Source: Micromonospora echinofusca (GTDB lineage Bacteria; Actinomycetota; Actinomycetes; Mycobacteriales; Micromonosporaceae). Taken from it: a DNA stretch of 42,640 nt. The notes below the pieces were generated by a model. The model ran no database searches. It saw nothing but the letters and a program-made list of their open reading frames with translations, and was not told the origin of the DNA. The DNA lies in NCBI RefSeq assembly GCF_017614955.1, contig NZ_WVUH01000011.1, positions 1 to 42,640 of the forward strand, given 5' to 3'. The position numbers were made by a program, and so were the translations under genes. Below, piece after piece: positions 8,795-17,160 of the stretch (its first letter is position 1; each line of letters opens with the position of its first letter).

Positions 8795-10327
8795 TCAGGA
8801 GCGGCTCGTCGCCCGGCCGTCGTCTACCGTTCCATTGTGGCTGGTGTCTGCACCCGGCCCACGGTCGTCCGGACCGGTACCGTCGGTCACGATCGTGGCG
8901 ACCAGCAGGCGAACACTGTAGACGATGGCGAAGGTCGCCGTGCCCACCAGCGCGGCCCGGTCGACCGCGGCCGACGCCACGTAGCCGACCGCGCCACCGA
9001 CCGAGCCGAGGAAGATGGCGGCCGAGATCCCCCACGCGTCGCCGGCCTGCCGGGCCGCGCGGCGGTGCCAGGTGTCCGGCGCGGCCGACGCTGTCCCGGT
9101 ACCCGCCGGGACCGGCCGGGTCGGGGTGCCCGGCCCGCCGGAGAACGCGCCGGGCCGTTCCTGCGCGACGGGTCGTTCCTGCGCGACGGGTCGTTCCTGC
9201 GCGACGGGTCGTTCGTGCGCGACGGGTCGTTCCTGCGCGACGGGTCGTTCGTGCGCGACGGGTCGTTCGTGCGCGACGGGTCGTTCGTGCGCGACGGGTC
9301 GTTCGTGCGCGACGGGTCGTTCGTGCGCGACGGGTCGTTCGTGCGCGACGGGTCGTTCGTGCGCGACGGGTCGTTCGTGCGCGACGGGTCGTTCGTGCGC
9401 GACCGGCCGTTCGTGCGCGACCGGCCGTTCCTGCGCCGGCGACGGCGTCACCATGGTGACCGCCTCCTCGGCAGCGCTGAACATGGTGCCGATCGGTGGT
9501 GACGAGGCCAGGTCGGCCCCGCTGTACCCGAGCAGCAGCATCAGCACCTCCTGGGCCCGGGGACGGTCCTCGGGGTCCTTCGTCAGGCACCGCTGCACCA
9601 GCTCCGCGAGCCCGCCGGAGAGCCCGGCCAGGTCCGGTGGCTCGTGCAGCACCCGGTTCATCACCGCCATGACCGGGCTGGTGCCGAAGGGCGGGCGCCC
9701 GGTCGCGGCGAAGGCGATCGTCGCCGCCCAGGCGAAGACGTCGGCCGGCGGGGCGATCTCCTCGCCACGGAACCGCTCCGGCGCCATGTACGGCGCCGTC
9801 CCCATGATCCGGCTGGTCTGCGTCTCGGTCGCGTCGAGCGCCCGGGCGATACCGAAATCGATCACCCGGGGCCCGTCGGCGCCGAGGATGACGTTGTCCG
9901 GTTTCAGGTCACAGTGGACCACGTCGGACAGGTGGATCGCGGCGAGTGCGGCGGCCGTGCCGACGGCCAACCGGTGCAGGGCGTTGCCGCTGATCGGGCC
10001 GGTGTCGCGGACCCGGCGCTGCAACGTCTGGCCCTCGATGTACTCGCTGACCACGTAGGGCGGCTCGGCGTCCAGGTCGGCGAAGAGGATCTGCGCCGTG
10101 CAGAACGAGGCGACCCGTCGGGCGGCGGCGATCTCCCGGACGAACTGGGCCTTCGCCTTCGGGTTGTGCCGCAGGTCCACGTTGATCATCTTGACCGCGA
10201 CCCGGTTCGCCTGGTCGTCCAGACCCAGGTAGACCACGCCCTGGCCGCCGGCCCCGAGTCGCCCTACCAGCCGGTACGGACCCGCCGCCCGGGGGTCGTA
10301 ACTGCCCAGCGGCACAATGTCCGGCAT
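8795..10327 (-). CDS. Membrane Ser/Thr protein kinase with hexapeptide-repeat linker
   Basis: A 510-residue Hanks-type kinase. The catalytic domain (about 15-275) has the Gly loop (GRLGAGGQG), Lys46 (VAVKM), Glu65, the catalytic loop H138-C-D140-LKPDN and D157-FG. The Arg that usually precedes the catalytic Asp is replaced by Cys139 (HCD instead of HRD), so it is a non-RD kinase. Residues about 298-393 are sixteen ERP-starting hexapeptides, mostly ERPVAH or ERPVAQ. Two hydrophobic helices (about 431-453 and 459-479) close together form a membrane hairpin, and a short hydrophilic tail ends the protein. There are no extracellular PASTA-type sensor domains. It is the first gene of a probable two-gene operon with the VWA protein, which may be its partner. 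Confidence 0.92.
   Translation of the reverse strand: MPDIVPLGSYDPRAAGPYRLVGRLGAGGQGVVYLGLDDQANRVAVKMINVDLRHNPKAKAQFVREIAAARRVASFCTAQILFADLDAEPPYVVSEYIEGQTLQRRVRDTGPISGNALHRLAVGTAAALAAIHLSDVVHCDLKPDNVILGADGPRVIDFGIARALDATETQTSRIMGTAPYMAPERFRGEEIAPPADVFAWAATIAFAATGRPPFGTSPVMAVMNRVLHEPPDLAGLSGGLAELVQRCLTKDPEDRPRAQEVLMLLLGYSGADLASSPPIGTMFSAAEEAVTMVTPSPAQERPVAHERPVAHERPVAHERPVAHERPVAHERPVAHERPVAHERPVAHERPVAHERPVAHERPVAQERPVAHERPVAQERPVAQERPVAQERPGAFSGGPGTPTRPVPAGTGTASAAPDTWHRRAARQAGDAWGISAAIFLGSVGGAVGYVASAAVDRAALVGTATFAIVYSVRLLVATIVTDGTGPDDRGPGADTSHNGTVDDGRATSRS
9155..9435 (-). repeat. In-frame 18-bp tandem repeat, 16 copies
   Basis: A unit of exactly 18 bp recurs from about 9156 to 9426 inside the kinase gene, each unit coding for ERPVAH or ERPVAQ. 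In coding order the variable position reads Q, ten H, Q, H, Q, Q, Q. The ten consecutive H units are almost identical at the DNA level, while the two units nearest the kinase domain use GGCCG where the others use GACCCG-type codons. The length preserves the frame whatever the copy number, and no stop codon arises in several other frames, which explains the long spurious frames here. Copy number probably varies between strains. Confidence 0.95.
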
Positions 10328-10396
10328 CGCCGCCCCATTCAGCCCGGTGAATTCCGCTCCACGACGCCCGTGCCGTGCAGCCGGTCACCGGTCGAG

Positions 10397-10413
10397 GACA
10401 CCGGTATCGTGTC
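10397..10413. promoter_or_regulatory. Inverted repeat in the kinase/Rrf2 divergent region
   Basis: GACAC-N7-GTGTC lies midway in the 177-bp region between the divergent kinase and Rrf2-regulator genes. It could be an operator for either gene, possibly autoregulation by the Rrf2 protein. It is short enough to arise by chance in GC-rich DNA. Confidence 0.25.
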
Positions 10414-10504
10414 ACGACTTCGTCGGCGACGGCAGCCGGCACCTGGCCGATCGGCTGAGGGGCGGCCGACCAGCCGGCTGATGAGGGCAGATACCCTTGC
10501 CGGC

Positions 10505-10975
10505 ATGCGTCTCTCCGCCCGGGTCGACTACGCGCTGCGGGCCGCCGCCGAGCTCGCGGCGGTCGCTGATCCCGACAACCTCGGCCGGGCCCGGCCGCTC
10601 ACCGCCGAGCAGATCGCCCGTGCCCAGGCGATCCCGCCGAAGTTCCTGGAGAGCATCCTGCTCCAGTTGCGGCGGGGCGGGATCGTCCATGCCCAGCGGG
10701 GACCGGAGGGTGGTTACTGGCTGGCCCGCCCGGCCGGGGAGATCTCCCTGGCCGAGGTGATCCGGGTGATCGACGGGCCGTTGGCCCACGTCCGGGGACA
10801 GCGACCGGAGGAGCTGGGGTACGCCGGCGCGGCCCAGGCCCTCCAGGAGGTGTGGATCGCCCTGCGGGCCAGTGAACGGCAGATCCTGGAACTGGTCACC
10901 GTCGCCGATGTCGCCGCCGGCCGGCTGCCCGACCAGGTGCGCGAGCTCGTCGCCGATCCCCGCGCCTGGTCCTGA
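10505..10975 (+). CDS. Rrf2-family transcriptional regulator without cysteines
   Basis: A 156-residue regulator starting at ATG 10505 (MRLSARVDYALRAAAELAA, the usual Rrf2 opening). An in-frame ATG eight codons upstream (10481) is possible but adds residues not seen in the family. The winged helix (about 1-85) includes LTAEQIARAQAIPPKFLESILLQLRRGGIVHAQRGPEGGYWLARP. The rest is the dimerisation helix and tail. The protein has no cysteine at all, so it cannot hold an Fe-S cluster the way IscR or NsrR do and must sense something else. The TauE/SafE permease gene follows on the same strand, which hints at a role in sulfur-compound transport; CymR-type members of the family regulate sulfur metabolism. 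Confidence 0.88.
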   Translation: MRLSARVDYALRAAAELAAVADPDNLGRARPLTAEQIARAQAIPPKFLESILLQLRRGGIVHAQRGPEGGYWLARPAGEISLAEVIRVIDGPLAHVRGQRPEELGYAGAAQALQEVWIALRASERQILELVTVADVAAGRLPDQVRELVADPRAWS

Positions 10976-11067
10976 GGCGTTTCTCCCCACTTCTCCCGGT
11001 CGCTCCTGCCGGTCGGCATCCCGTCACCCGGTAGGGACTTGACCGGTGGCCGGCGCGTGCCGCATTC

Positions 11068-11080
11068 TCGACCAAGTCGA
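11068..11080. promoter_or_regulatory. Inverted repeat before the TauE/SafE gene (candidate operator)
   Basis: TCGAC-CAA-GTCGA is a 5-bp inverted repeat with a 3-nt spacer, placed 30-43 nt before the preferred GTG start of the permease. A TTGACC hexamer at 11039-11044 could be a -35, which would put the repeat near the transcription start, a typical repressor position. The upstream Rrf2 regulator is the obvious candidate to bind it. The -10 is weak. Confidence 0.35.
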
Positions 11081-11110
11081 TAGGAGATGCCGAAAAGTCT
11101 GGGGGCGCTC

Positions 11111-12124
11111 GTGCGTAAGCTGCTGATCCTCGCCGTGGTGGGGCTCATCGCACAGCTCGTCGACGGTGCGCTCGGGATGGCGTACGGGCTGACCTCGTCG
11201 ACCCTGCTGCTCCTGGTCGGGGTCGCGCCCGCTGCCGCGTCGGCCTCGGTGCACCTGGCCGAGATCGGTACCACGCTCGCCGCCGGGTTCGCCCACTGGC
11301 GCTTCGGCAACGTCGACTGGCGGGTGGTCGCCCGGATCGCCGTACCCGGCGCGGTGGGCGCCTTCGCCGGGGCAACCTTCCTCAGTTCGATCTCGACCGC
11401 CGCTGCCGCACCCTGGATGGCCGGCATCCTGTTCACCCTCGGCGCGTACCTGCTGGTCCGCTTCTCCCGCCCGTTGCGCGCCAACCGCGCCGCCGGGCCG
11501 TTGCGGGCCCGCTTCCTCTCTCCGCTCGGGCTGGTCGCCGGGTTCGTCGACGCCACCGGCGGCGGCGGGTGGGGGCCGGTCGCCACCCCGGCGCTGCTGG
11601 TGTCCGGCCGGATGGAGCCACGCAAGGTGATCGGTTCGGTGGACACCGCCGAGTTCGTCGTCGCCGGCGCGGCCAGCATCGGCTTCCTCATCGGTCTGGG
11701 CAGCGAGGGCTTCCTGCTGCCGACGGTGCTCGCCCTGCTGATCGGCGGCCTGATCGCCGCCCCGGTCGCGGCCTGGCTGGTCCGGATCGTCCCGGCCCAA
11801 CTGCTCGGCGCCACCATCGGCGGGGTCATCGTGCTGACCAACTCCCGTACCCTGTTCCGCGCCGCCGAGGTGACCGGCCCGCTCAGCCTGGTCGGGTACG
11901 CGCTGCTCGCGGTCGGCTGGGTGGTCGCCCTGGTGTTCGCCGTCCGGGCGCTGCGCCGGACCCGCCGGGCCCGGGCCGTCGCCGCAGCGGCCGTCGAGGG
12001 TACCCGGACCGACGTCACCGCCGCCGGGCCGCTGGCCGCCGACGCGCCGGTCGGGGCGGCGGAGGTCCGCGCCGGTGAAGCCGACCCGGGTACGCGCACC
12101 CAAGATCAAGTTCGGGGACCGTGA
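11111..12124 (+). CDS. TauE/SafE-family membrane permease
   Basis: A polytopic protein of about 337 residues from GTG 11111, in the sulfite-exporter TauE/SafE family, which moves small sulfur or organic anions across the membrane. The ATG at 11087 also opens the frame, but its AGGAG touches the ATG with no spacing; the GTG has GGGGG about 6 nt upstream and begins VRKLLILAVVGLIAQ, as family members do. Family marks include AQLVDGALGMAYG, the second-half repeat AGFVDATGGGGWGP, and alternating hydrophobic helices (about eight) up to about residue 285. The C-terminal 50 residues are charged and Ala-rich. Its last 50 nt overlap the start of the VirB4-like gene. The neighbouring Rrf2 regulator probably controls it. 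The substrate is unknown. Confidence 0.85.
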   Translation: MRKLLILAVVGLIAQLVDGALGMAYGLTSSTLLLLVGVAPAAASASVHLAEIGTTLAAGFAHWRFGNVDWRVVARIAVPGAVGAFAGATFLSSISTAAAAPWMAGILFTLGAYLLVRFSRPLRANRAAGPLRARFLSPLGLVAGFVDATGGGGWGPVATPALLVSGRMEPRKVIGSVDTAEFVVAGAASIGFLIGLGSEGFLLPTVLALLIGGLIAAPVAAWLVRIVPAQLLGATIGGVIVLTNSRTLFRAAEVTGPLSLVGYALLAVGWVVALVFAVRALRRTRRARAVAAAAVEGTRTDVTAAGPLAADAPVGAAEVRAGEADPGTRTQDQVRGP

Positions 12125-14666
12125 CCCGGCCATCGAACTCGCCATCACCGAGATCGCCGGTCACCTCACCTTCACCCCGAACACCGTCACCGCCTGGTAC
12201 TGGCTGCCCGAGGTGCGCTGGGCGTTCCGCCCGGACGCGGAACGGGAGGCCCTGCTCGCCGCCATCTCCGAGCAGTACGCCGGTCTCGCCGGCTTCCGGC
12301 TGCACCTGCGCCGGACCACCCGGCCCTTCCCGGCCGACGAGTGGGCCCGCACCATCGACGCGCACACCCCGCGCCCCCTGCCTGAGGTGCCCGGTACCCC
12401 CACCTGGTCCGACCACCTGGTCGCCGCCCAACGGCACCTGCTCTCGGTGAACCACGCCGAGGGGCAGACCTACCTGGGGGTCACCTTCGCCCGGCGTTCC
12501 CTGGGCGACTCCTTCACCGAGCGGCTGCTGCGCACCTTCGGACGGGGCGTCGCCGAGGGGGAACGCCGCAAACTGGGCCGTACCGTCGAACAGTTCGACG
12601 AGGTACTCGGCGCCTTCGGCATGCGTGGTCGGCAGGTCACCCCGCAGGAGTTGGAGTGGCTGCTCTACCGGTCCGTCGCGCTCTGCATGGCGCCGCCCGG
12701 CGTCCTCTCCCCGGTCACCAACGGGCACTGGGAGCGCGGGGACCTGCTCGCCCTCACCGAGCAGGTCGAGCGGTACCGCACGCCGTACGGCTCGACGGTC
12801 AAACTGGTCAACCGGATGACCGGCGAGGAACGGCACGTCGCCGTCCTCGCGGTGGGTCGGATGGAGCCCCTGGAGATTCCCGAGCGGCACGAGCCGTGGC
12901 TGCACTTCCACGAGCGGCTGCCCTGGCCGATGGAACTCTCCACCCGGGTCGACATCCTCGGCTCCGGTGACTCCTTCCGCAACCTCGAACACCGGCTCCG
13001 GATGATCCGCTCCCAGCAGCTCGACTACGCCGAGCACGGCATCGACGCCCCACCGGAGCTGGAACGGCTGGCCAAGCGTGCCCTGGTGATCGGGGACGAG
13101 ATGACCACCGGTCTGCCGGTGGACTCCGCCCGTGCCCACGGCTGGCACCGCATCGCCGTCGGCGGTCGTACCCGCGAGGAGTGCCTGGAACGGGCGCGCC
13201 GGTTGATCCAGCTCTACTCCCGGGAACTGCGGATCTCGCTCCAGCACCCGAAGAACCAGGACTGGCTGGCACGCGAGTTCATCCCCGGCGAGCCGATCGC
13301 CAACACCGGCTACATCCGCCGGATGCCGGTCAACCTGCTCGCAGCGGCGCTACCGCAGGCCGCCTCCACCGTCGGCGACCGGCGCGGCGACCTGATCGGT
13401 CGGACGGCCGGCACCTGCCGCCGGCCCGTCTTCCTCGACCTGCACTTCCCGATGGAGGTACGGGAACGCTCCGGACTCGCGGTCTTCGTGGCCGAACCGG
13501 GTGGTGGAAAGTCCACCCTGCTCGGCGCACTCGGCTACCTGGCCGCCCGGCGGGGGGTACAGGTCACCCTGCTCGACCCCTCCGGTCCACTCGCCCGGCT
13601 CTGCGCGATGCCCGAGCTGCGCCCGTACTCCCGGGTACTCAACCTGACCGGGTCGGAGCACGGCACGCTGGCGCCGTACTCGCTCATCCCGACCCCGCTA
13701 CGCAGCGAGTTCCCCGTGGGGGCCGCCGGCGACCGGGAGTTCGAGATCGCCATCTCCAACGCCCGGGCCGAACGCCGGATGCTCGTGCAGGACATCTGCA
13801 TGATGCTGGTGCCACCCCAGGTGGCCCGCGAGGCGTCCACCGCCACCCTGTTCCGGCACGCCGTACGCCAGGTGCCGGCCGAGGAGACCTCCACCCTCGA
13901 CGACGTGGTCGCCTGCCTCAGCCAGCTCGACGACGACGCCGGCCGGGAACTGGCCAACCTGCTCCTCGACACGGCCGAGATGCCGTTGGCGCTGCTCTTC
14001 TTCGGCCGCCCGCCGGAGGGGCTGCTCGGTGCCGACGCCGCGCTCACCGTGATCACCATGGCCGGCCTCCGACTCCCCGACCTCAAAATCGAGCGGGAGT
14101 ACTGGTCAGCTGAGGAGGCACTGGCCCTGCCGATGCTGCACACCGCCCACCGGCTCGCAGTCCGGCGCTGCTACGGCGGCTCGATGTCGTCCCGGAAGAT
14201 GGTCGGCCTCGACGAGGCGCACTTCATGGAGGGTTGGCGCTCCGGTCGGTCGTTCCTGGTCCGACTCGCCCGGGACTCCCGGAAGTGGAACCTCGCCGCC
14301 CTGGTCGCCTCGCAGAACCCGCGCGACATCCTCGGGCTCGACGTGCAGAACCTCGTCTCCACCGTCTTCGTCGGCCGGATCGCCGAGGACGCCGAGATCG
14401 CGACCGAGGCGCTGCGACTGCTCCGTGTCCCCGTCAACGACGGGTACGAGGCCACCCTCGCCTCACTGTCGAGCGTGGACGCCTCATCCGCCTCCCGGCT
14501 GGGCTTCCGGGAGTTCGTCATGCGCGACGTCGACGGACGCGTGCAGAAGGTACGGGTCGACGTCTCGTACGTCGAAGGACTGCTCGAACACCTGGACACC
14601 ACCCCCACCACGGTGGCGGCGACCGCCGCCAACCTGCCGTCCATCGTGTCGGACCTGGAGGCGTGA
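12075..14666 (+). CDS. VirB4/TraC-like secretion ATPase
   Basis: An 863-residue protein starting at GTG 12075, with GGAGGT at 12061-12066 as a strong RBS inside the 3' end of the permease gene. It resembles VirB4 ATPases, which power type IV secretion and conjugation at the inner membrane. The N-terminal part (about 1-430) is the VirB4-type region without a nucleotide site. The RecA-like domain has Walker A A473-EPGGGKST481 and Walker B with D713-E714 (MVGLDEAHF), followed by LAALVASQNPRDIL, the sensor-like VASQ motif of this family. Both key motifs are intact, so it is probably active. It leads a tightly packed set of five same-strand genes. Confidence 0.88.
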   Translation: MKPTRVRAPKIKFGDRDPAIELAITEIAGHLTFTPNTVTAWYWLPEVRWAFRPDAEREALLAAISEQYAGLAGFRLHLRRTTRPFPADEWARTIDAHTPRPLPEVPGTPTWSDHLVAAQRHLLSVNHAEGQTYLGVTFARRSLGDSFTERLLRTFGRGVAEGERRKLGRTVEQFDEVLGAFGMRGRQVTPQELEWLLYRSVALCMAPPGVLSPVTNGHWERGDLLALTEQVERYRTPYGSTVKLVNRMTGEERHVAVLAVGRMEPLEIPERHEPWLHFHERLPWPMELSTRVDILGSGDSFRNLEHRLRMIRSQQLDYAEHGIDAPPELERLAKRALVIGDEMTTGLPVDSARAHGWHRIAVGGRTREECLERARRLIQLYSRELRISLQHPKNQDWLAREFIPGEPIANTGYIRRMPVNLLAAALPQAASTVGDRRGDLIGRTAGTCRRPVFLDLHFPMEVRERSGLAVFVAEPGGGKSTLLGALGYLAARRGVQVTLLDPSGPLARLCAMPELRPYSRVLNLTGSEHGTLAPYSLIPTPLRSEFPVGAAGDREFEIAISNARAERRMLVQDICMMLVPPQVAREASTATLFRHAVRQVPAEETSTLDDVVACLSQLDDDAGRELANLLLDTAEMPLALLFFGRPPEGLLGADAALTVITMAGLRLPDLKIEREYWSAEEALALPMLHTAHRLAVRRCYGGSMSSRKMVGLDEAHFMEGWRSGRSFLVRLARDSRKWNLAALVASQNPRDILGLDVQNLVSTVFVGRIAEDAEIATEALRLLRVPVNDGYEATLASLSSVDASSASRLGFREFVMRDVDGRVQKVRVDVSYVEGLLEHLDTTPTTVAATAANLPSIVSDLEA

Positions 14667-14668
14667 AA

Positions 14669-16609
14669 ATGGCGCGGGCCGGAGCACGCATCGCCTCGTC
14701 GATCCTCGCCGTCGCCGTACTCGCGGTGATGACGATCGCTTGGCCGGTGGTCTCCCCGGCCACCGCCGCTCCACCCCCCGCCAGAGCCCTCAGCAACGTC
14801 TGCACCACGGAGGAATGGCAGGCCGACTTCCGGGCCTGCGTGGACAAGCTCCAAGATGTGAGCGAAGCAACCGTCAAATGCCGCAAGGCACCGGAGCCAA
14901 GCACACCCGACTCCGGTCTCGCCGGCTGGTTCGCTGCACGTCCCGAATCCGCCAAACTGCCTGGCCCGCAGGGTCTCTACAGCGAGTACGGATACGCCGG
15001 CTACAGCTATATCACCTACGACATCGACGAGGGCTGCGCCTCTGCCGTCCTTCACCCGGACTACCGCTTCACCACGATGGTGGCGAACGCGGAGTTCATG
15101 TTCGCCACCTCCGTCATCGGGGCGTCGAACGCGCTCCGGGAGCGGGCCTGGGACCCCGGATCGATGTGGAGTTGGGCCGATCCGCTGGTGGAACAGGCCA
15201 CCAAGGCCATCTACCAGAAGGTGTTCAGCGTCTTCGGCATCATCACACTCTGTGTGGTGGGTCTCTACCTGCTCTGGCGGTCACGCCAGTCGGACATGAG
15301 CAACGCGATCACCACCGCCGGATGGGCCCTGCTGGTCATGGTGGCCGTCACGGCGCTCGCAGCCTGGCCGGTCAAGTCGGCGAACATCGCCGACAGCACC
15401 CTGGTGACCACGCTCGGCGTGGTCCACGACGCAGTCGGTCCAGCCGCCCGTGATGTGCCACCGGAAAAGTGCGCTCTCCCAAATCCTGATGCCTGCAAGG
15501 ACAAGCGCCCCCCGGCTGTTCGGGCCAGTGACACGGCAGCTGAGACGATGCTCTACCGCAACTGGCTGCGGGGCATCCTCGGCTCGGCGGACAGTGAAAC
15601 TGCCAAGAGGTACGGGCAGGCGCTCTACGACGCCAAGTCCCTGTCCTGGGAGGAGGCCGAAAAGCTCCGCGCCAACCCCGCCACCCGCACCGCAACGCTC
15701 GAAGCAAAGAAACAGCAGTGGGCCAAGGTCGCCGAGCAGATCAAGACCGAGGATCCGGAGGCGTACGAGTACCTCAGGGGCGTGCGCGACATGGACCGCA
15801 TCGGGGCTGGTTTCATCGCGGCCCTGGCCGCAGTGCTCTTCGCGATGTTCGACCTGACCGCCTCGCTGCTGGTGCTCCTCGGTTTCCTGATCTTCCGGTG
15901 GGCGGTTGTCGCCGCGCCGGTCCTCGGCACCGTCGGTCTGATGCGTCCGGCGAGCGCCGGTCTGCGCCGTCTCGCCAACGCGGTGGTCGCAGCCATCTTC
16001 AACATCGCGATCTTCGGCACCGGCGCGGCGATCTATCTCTTCGCCGTGGACCTGGTCATGAGCACACCCACCCTGCCCGGCTGGCTCCAAGTGGTGCTGG
16101 TCTGGCTCTGCGGCGTCGTCGGCTGGTTGCTACTCCGCCCCTACCGTCGGATCACCCAGCTTGGCGGAAAGGAGAGCAGCGAGGCAGCCGGCAGTTCCTG
16201 GCATCGCCGTTTCTTCCGCGACATGCGGGCCGCCTCACGGATCGATGCCAGCGAGCCGGACCAGCTCGACACCAGGTCCGGACGACGCCGGCCAGTACAG
16301 GCGGAACAGACCAATCTACGTCCGGAGGCTCGCCTCGAAGATCCGGCACACACCGCCCCACCCCGTACCGAGGGTCCGGCGCCCCGCTCCGACGGACGTG
16401 AACGCGCTGAGGAGCAGAAGGCTCCAGGTGACCGGCCGGAGAGCCGGAACGGGCCCGGCGCAGCGCCCCGCCAGCGTCGACGGGAACCGGCTGCCTGGAC
16501 CGAGCCGGACGTGCCAGAGGAGAGCCCGTCCTTCGTGATCTACCGGCCTGACTCCGCCGAACGCGCCCCGGCAAAGCCGGCTCCCCGGGTGCGATCCGAG
16601 GCGAGGTAA
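14669..16609 (+). CDS. VirB6/TrbL-like polytopic membrane protein
   Basis: A 646-residue protein starting at ATG 14669, chosen because GGAGG (14657-14661) is well spaced for it and too near the GTG at 14663 that overlaps the VirB4 stop. An N-terminal hydrophobic segment ending in a possible signal-peptide site (about 8-34) is followed by a Cys-containing extracellular region (about 40-180). Membrane segments lie near 186-204, 217-235, 378-397, 399-420, 436-458 and 471-488, with a second soluble loop (about 240-375) rich in charge. The C-terminal 150 residues are hydrophilic and rich in Arg, Pro and Glu. This layout matches VirB6-like channel components of Gram-positive type IV secretion. The family call rests on topology and on the VirB4 neighbour. 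Confidence 0.6.
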   Translation: MARAGARIASSILAVAVLAVMTIAWPVVSPATAAPPPARALSNVCTTEEWQADFRACVDKLQDVSEATVKCRKAPEPSTPDSGLAGWFAARPESAKLPGPQGLYSEYGYAGYSYITYDIDEGCASAVLHPDYRFTTMVANAEFMFATSVIGASNALRERAWDPGSMWSWADPLVEQATKAIYQKVFSVFGIITLCVVGLYLLWRSRQSDMSNAITTAGWALLVMVAVTALAAWPVKSANIADSTLVTTLGVVHDAVGPAARDVPPEKCALPNPDACKDKRPPAVRASDTAAETMLYRNWLRGILGSADSETAKRYGQALYDAKSLSWEEAEKLRANPATRTATLEAKKQQWAKVAEQIKTEDPEAYEYLRGVRDMDRIGAGFIAALAAVLFAMFDLTASLLVLLGFLIFRWAVVAAPVLGTVGLMRPASAGLRRLANAVVAAIFNIAIFGTGAAIYLFAVDLVMSTPTLPGWLQVVLVWLCGVVGWLLLRPYRRITQLGGKESSEAAGSSWHRRFFRDMRAASRIDASEPDQLDTRSGRRRPVQAEQTNLRPEARLEDPAHTAPPRTEGPAPRSDGRERAEEQKAPGDRPESRNGPGAAPRQRRREPAAWTEPDVPEESPSFVIYRPDSAERAPAKPAPRVRSEAR

Positions 16610-16611
16610 CG

Positions 16612-17160
16612 ATGCGGCGGGCGGTCGAATTCCTCGCGACCCGGGTCCTCCGGTCCCGGCTGGGCGTCGCCCTGGGGATAGCCATGGTGGTACTCGGCAT
16701 CATCGGAGCGGCGAGGCTGTTCTCAGGGCCTGCCGATCCAGGCTCCGGACTGGGTAATCCGCCCAGTCGGCCGATCACAACGGTCGATCCGACGACCGGT
16801 GACGACGGGCTGATCGCAACCGGCCCGCCGCCCTCACCGTCCATCCGGCCGGGTGCTGCCAGCCCTGAAACGATGGCGCAGCGGTTCACCACCGCCTGGC
16901 TGGGCCGTACGGGTATGACCCCTGACCAGTGGCGTGCAGCGCTACGGCCCCTGTCAACTGCCACGCTCAACGAGGAACTGGCGGAGGCTGATCCGTCGAC
17001 GGTGCCTGCGCAGCGGGCAGTGGGAGAAGCCGAGCTCGTACCCCGGACCGCGTCGTTCGTCGAGGTGACGATCCCGTTGGACAACGGGCGGCTGAGACTT
17101 GAATTGGTCGGACCGGACGGGTCCTGGTTGGTGGACGCGGTGGACTGGGAGCAGCCATGA
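16612..17160 (+). CDS. Single-pass protein, possibly VirB8/TcpC-like
   Basis: A 182-residue protein starting 2 nt after the VirB6-like gene. One membrane helix (about 15-38) follows a basic N-terminus, then a Pro/Gly/Thr-rich linker (about 40-85), then a compact domain of about 95 residues (AQRFTTAWLGRTGMTPDQWRAALRPLSTATLNEEL, ending in strands around VEVTIPLDNGRLRLELVGPDGSWLVDAVDW). The helix-then-curved-sheet pattern suits an NTF2-like fold, as in VirB8 and TcpC, bitopic scaffold proteins of type IV secretion. That assignment is inferred from size, topology and position; no diagnostic motif is visible. It overlaps the next gene by 4 nt (ATGA). Confidence 0.55.
   Translation: MRRAVEFLATRVLRSRLGVALGIAMVVLGIIGAARLFSGPADPGSGLGNPPSRPITTVDPTTGDDGLIATGPPPSPSIRPGAASPETMAQRFTTAWLGRTGMTPDQWRAALRPLSTATLNEELAEADPSTVPAQRAVGEAELVPRTASFVEVTIPLDNGRLRLELVGPDGSWLVDAVDWEQP

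Noticed and set aside
9155..9435. CRISPR-like array
   Set aside because: The 18-bp units follow each other without spacers and code in frame for a hexapeptide inside the kinase gene.
7285..9502. Long plus-strand frames across the VWA and kinase genes
   Set aside because: They are antisense shadows; the repeats keep several frames open. The minus-strand genes have clear domains and RBSs.
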